Origin: Enterococcus larvae
GTDB lineage: Bacteria; Bacillota; Bacilli; Lactobacillales; Enterococcaceae
Direction of reading: 5' to 3'
NCBI RefSeq assembly: GCF_017830045.1
Contig: NZ_JAEDXU010000004.1
Coordinates: forward strand, 62,001 to 126,000
Length of the DNA stretch: 64,000 bases
In this document: positions 61,808-64,000 of the stretch, one piece after another
Numbering within the stretch: the stretch's first letter is position 1
Layout: the number at the start of each line of letters is the position of its first letter
The notes under the pieces: model-generated
Databases searched by the model: none
Told to the model about the DNA's origin: nothing
Seen by the model: only the letters and a program-made list of their open reading frames with translations
Position numbers and translations under genes: made by a program

Positions 61808-62654
61808 AGGCTTCCTCCTTGATTACATCATAATGGATCAATGCATGATAAATCCCGTCATCCTCATTAGAATCCGTTACATACTTTGCCGCAGCTTTTA
61901 CTCCAGACGGCGCATTTCCCATCGCTACCCCGATTCCGACACCCGCCAGCATTTCAACATCATTCCAGTTATCACCAAATACCATTACTTCATCCAATGT
62001 CAGCTGAAAATGCTCAATGCATTTTTGAATCCCCTGAAGCTTCGATCCTCCTTGAGGAATAATATCCACAACATACGGATTCGAGCGCGTCATGGTACAG
62101 TTCGGCAGTTGCTGGACAAGAAAGTCTTTTTCCTCCACCGGACTCAACAATACACATTGATAGATTTCCTCATCCAAAATATTCAACTCATGGTAGCGAC
62201 ACTCTTCTTTCCCAGGACGAAACTTGATTAAAAAATTTTTGACGAAGGAAATAGGAAACCATTTGGGGATGAAACGAGCCAATTTCTTTGCCCTCGTATT
62301 CTGCCCAAATTTCATCAACGAACTGCCCTCCATCCTAGTACGACCGCCAAACATCATTTGTCGATGTCCCTCATCAGCAAAATCAACGATTCTTTCCAGC
62401 GTGTCCTTATCAAAGGCTTTGGCGTACAGAGTTGTATCTTTTGTATACACCAGCTGGCCGTTATAGGTCACAAACACATCCAGATTCAACGCATCGATCT
62501 GCTCTGTTAAATGGATAGGCCCCCGACCAGTTGCAACGCCGCAAATAATCCCCTGCTTCTGAGCAGCACGAATTGCTTTTCTAGTCGACTCAAGCGCACG
62601 TGCATGCTTGTTTACTAACGTTCCATCAATATCAAATAAAATCATCTTTATCAT
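61794..62654 (-). CDS. Cof-type HAD-IIB family hydrolase
   Basis: A 286-residue phosphatase. Motif I DIDGTLVNK is at residues 8-16, motif II GVATGRG, and motif IV FGDNWNDVEMLAGVG near 233; a C2 cap lies between. Cof-type enzymes dephosphorylate sugar phosphates, FMN or similar small molecules. AAGG lies before the ATG. Coupled to the MazG-like gene. Confidence 0.9.
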   Translation of the reverse strand: MIKMILFDIDGTLVNKHARALESTRKAIRAAQKQGIICGVATGRGPIHLTEQIDALNLDVFVTYNGQLVYTKDTTLYAKAFDKDTLERIVDFADEGHRQMMFGGRTRMEGSSLMKFGQNTRAKKLARFIPKWFPISFVKNFLIKFRPGKEECRYHELNILDEEIYQCVLLSPVEEKDFLVQQLPNCTMTRSNPYVVDIIPQGGSKLQGIQKCIEHFQLTLDEVMVFGDNWNDVEMLAGVGIGVAMGNAPSGVKAAAKYVTDSNEDDGIYHALIHYDVIKEEAYENR

Positions 62655-62662
62655 AAATCACC

Positions 62663-63496
62663 TTAAAATAAACCCATTTGCTTTGGATTTAAATTCTCAT
62701 ATTCTAAATTAAGTTCTGCTTGCATATCTAATGCGTTACCGGCAGCATCTCCGCCGGAATTATTATTAAAAATGACCCCTACCTCTTTTGACTTTTCAGC
62801 CGCTGCACCAACCGCTTGGCTAAGCTCAGCGATTTCTTCTTTGTTATAACGATAGAGGGTCCGTTTCTTGCGCCATTCCTTATCATTCGCCAGCCATCCC
62901 GCCGCATTTCGCCCATGAAAGCGAAACAAGGTAAACACCTCATTGGTCACAAATGGATAAAACGGGACTGGATTTGTAGGAATCTGAGGCTCATCTACTA
63001 TTACCAGAGAGAAATCCTGCTGCTTCATAAAACCCAGTGTCTGCTTGATCAGCTCCGGCTGATACCATGTACCGCTTCTCAGTTCAACAGCAATTGGATA
63101 CTCCGAAAACCACTGCCTTATTTTTACAAGGTAATTGACATTTTCCTTTGTACAGCTAAAGCTTGCAGAAAATTGGACAAGAAAAGCGAATAGCTTGCCG
63201 CTTTGGATCAAGGGCTCCATGCTATGAAGAAACGCTTGAATCATTTCCTCTTCACTCTGATAGTAGGTTTCCCACTCGCCCTGACAGCTGATCCCGCTAT
63301 ACACCTTTATCACAAAGCGAAAATCCTCGGGAACAGCCTCAACCCAATTTTTGACAGACTCCTGTTTAGGAATACCATAATATGCTGTATCCATCTCTAC
63401 TAATGGTAGATGACCGGCATATTCATACAGTGTTGAGCGTTTTTTCCCTGTTAATGTCTCATGTTCATTAAAGGAGGTCAACCCCAAACGGATCAT
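62663..63496 (-). CDS. DUF72 domain-containing protein
   Basis: A 277-residue TIM-barrel-like protein of the YecE/DUF72 family: GLTSFNEHET, LVEMDTAYYGIPK and FRFHGRNAAGW are conserved features. Its function is not established. ATG 63496 has AAGGA 9 bp upstream. It ends 8 bp before the HAD gene, so the three genes look like one operon. Confidence 0.88.
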   Translation of the reverse strand: MIRLGLTSFNEHETLTGKKRSTLYEYAGHLPLVEMDTAYYGIPKQESVKNWVEAVPEDFRFVIKVYSGISCQGEWETYYQSEEEMIQAFLHSMEPLIQSGKLFAFLVQFSASFSCTKENVNYLVKIRQWFSEYPIAVELRSGTWYQPELIKQTLGFMKQQDFSLVIVDEPQIPTNPVPFYPFVTNEVFTLFRFHGRNAAGWLANDKEWRKKRTLYRYNKEEIAELSQAVGAAAEKSKEVGVIFNNNSGGDAAGNALDMQAELNLEYENLNPKQMGLF

Positions 63497-63650
63497 GCTC
63501 TCGCTTCCTTTCACTACTCTTTTTTCTTCCTCACTATAGGGAAGAATGTGTTGAAAATTTCAAATATACTGATACCCTCGAAACAGATACCTTCTGAAAT
63601 ACTTAACTCCAATTCAGCCTTATCTATTTTAGCTGTCGGCAAATACCGAC

Positions 63651-64000
63651 TTAATTCCAACGAATATTCGCTTCACAATACAATTGCTCGCCTATCCTGA
63701 TTTCATGGCGTGTTTTCAAGCCCTGTTCTTCCTCAACAATGTCGTAATGGCTCTCCACTTCATGACCATACTCCACTTCCTTGTCAAACTTCACATTGAT
63801 ATGAACAGGCTGATGAGCTGAAAGGAAATCATACCCCAGAACATCCAACAACCAATTAAAGTAAATGGCATTGTTCACATGCTGATTCCCGTCAATATCA
63901 AAATACCTGACACGATAGCTCTGTGAACGACCGTCCTCAACCTTTTCAATTTTTTCACTTCGTTGAATTTTTTTGATTTTTTCACTTTCATATGGTGCAA
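63651..64000 (-). CDS. Acyl-ACP thioesterase, partial (C-terminal part)
   Basis: The frame is open to the window edge and encodes at least 115 residues ending with TAA-complement at 63651. The motif YFDIDGNQHVNNAIYFNW is the second hot-dog active site of FatA-like acyl-ACP thioesterases, with Asn/His catalytic residues. It would release fatty acids from ACP. The N-terminal half is outside the window. Confidence 0.85.
   Translation of the reverse strand, partial: APYESEKIKKIQRSEKIEKVEDGRSQSYRVRYFDIDGNQHVNNAIYFNWLLDVLGYDFLSAHQPVHINVKFDKEVEYGHEVESHYDIVEEEQGLKTRHEIRIGEQLYCEANIRWN

Overview
The window looks like a low-GC Gram-positive chromosome, most likely Enterococcus or a close relative. The support is rpoY-rnjA, ezrA, a T-box in front of valS, Rex, the thiI/cysteine desulfurase pair, a heterodimeric EfrAB/LmrCD-type ABC exporter and a yfhO-family gene. 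About half of it is a 32 kb siphovirus prophage. All calls come from reading the sequence; no database search was possible.

Left host arm (1-11969). A ring-cleaving dioxygenase/flavin reductase pair is followed by a HesB-like protein and a gamma-carbonic-anhydrase-like protein. Next come a two-gene ABC multidrug exporter, rpoY with RNase J1, a TetR regulator with an alpha/beta hydrolase, and a cold-shock gene. Two copies of a dispersed hairpin repeat lie here. 

Prophage (11970-43939). A large serine integrase has inserted the phage into radC, inside the codons of the metal-binding motif. The 5' part of radC is at 43928-44479 and the 3' part at 11817-11978, with a 9-bp core (TCCAGACGG) at both ends. 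From right to left the phage carries: the integrase; a lysogeny block (SHOCT protein, ImmA-like protein, CI-like repressor); a switch region with repeated GTATCTT/AAGATAC operators; a leftward early operon with Cro, many small proteins, a HUH (rolling-circle type) Rep, a RecU-like resolvase and ArpU; a tRNA-Trp; HNH; portal; minor capsid; large terminase; scaffold; major capsid; connectors; major tail protein; tail chaperones; tape measure; Dit; tail spike; XhlA, holin and endolysin. A rightward cassette of four small genes sits next to attL under its own operator-bearing promoter.

The phage uses recoding heavily. There is a canonical -1 slippery site between the tail chaperone ORFs. Two CCC-TAA sites could, by +1 slippage, fuse the major tail protein to an FnIII-containing extension and join two halves of a small gene in front of terL. 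The leader of the HUH rep gene carries an attenuator-like hairpin and a strong opposing promoter/terminator pair predicted to make a short antisense RNA, an arrangement known from rolling-circle plasmids.

Right host arm (43940-64000). folC, a HAD phosphatase and the broken radC form one leftward operon. Then come yfhO, valS with its T-box, tpx, rex, thiI with a cysteine desulfurase, ezrA, lysC, and a cluster of a MazG-like protein, a Cof-type HAD hydrolase, a DUF72 protein and a partial acyl-ACP thioesterase. Directly in front of lysC lie three exact 104-bp tandem repeats. Each can fold into two hairpins whose loops are complementary, and one stem shows compensatory changes between copies. 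This is the best candidate for an undescribed regulatory RNA in the window.
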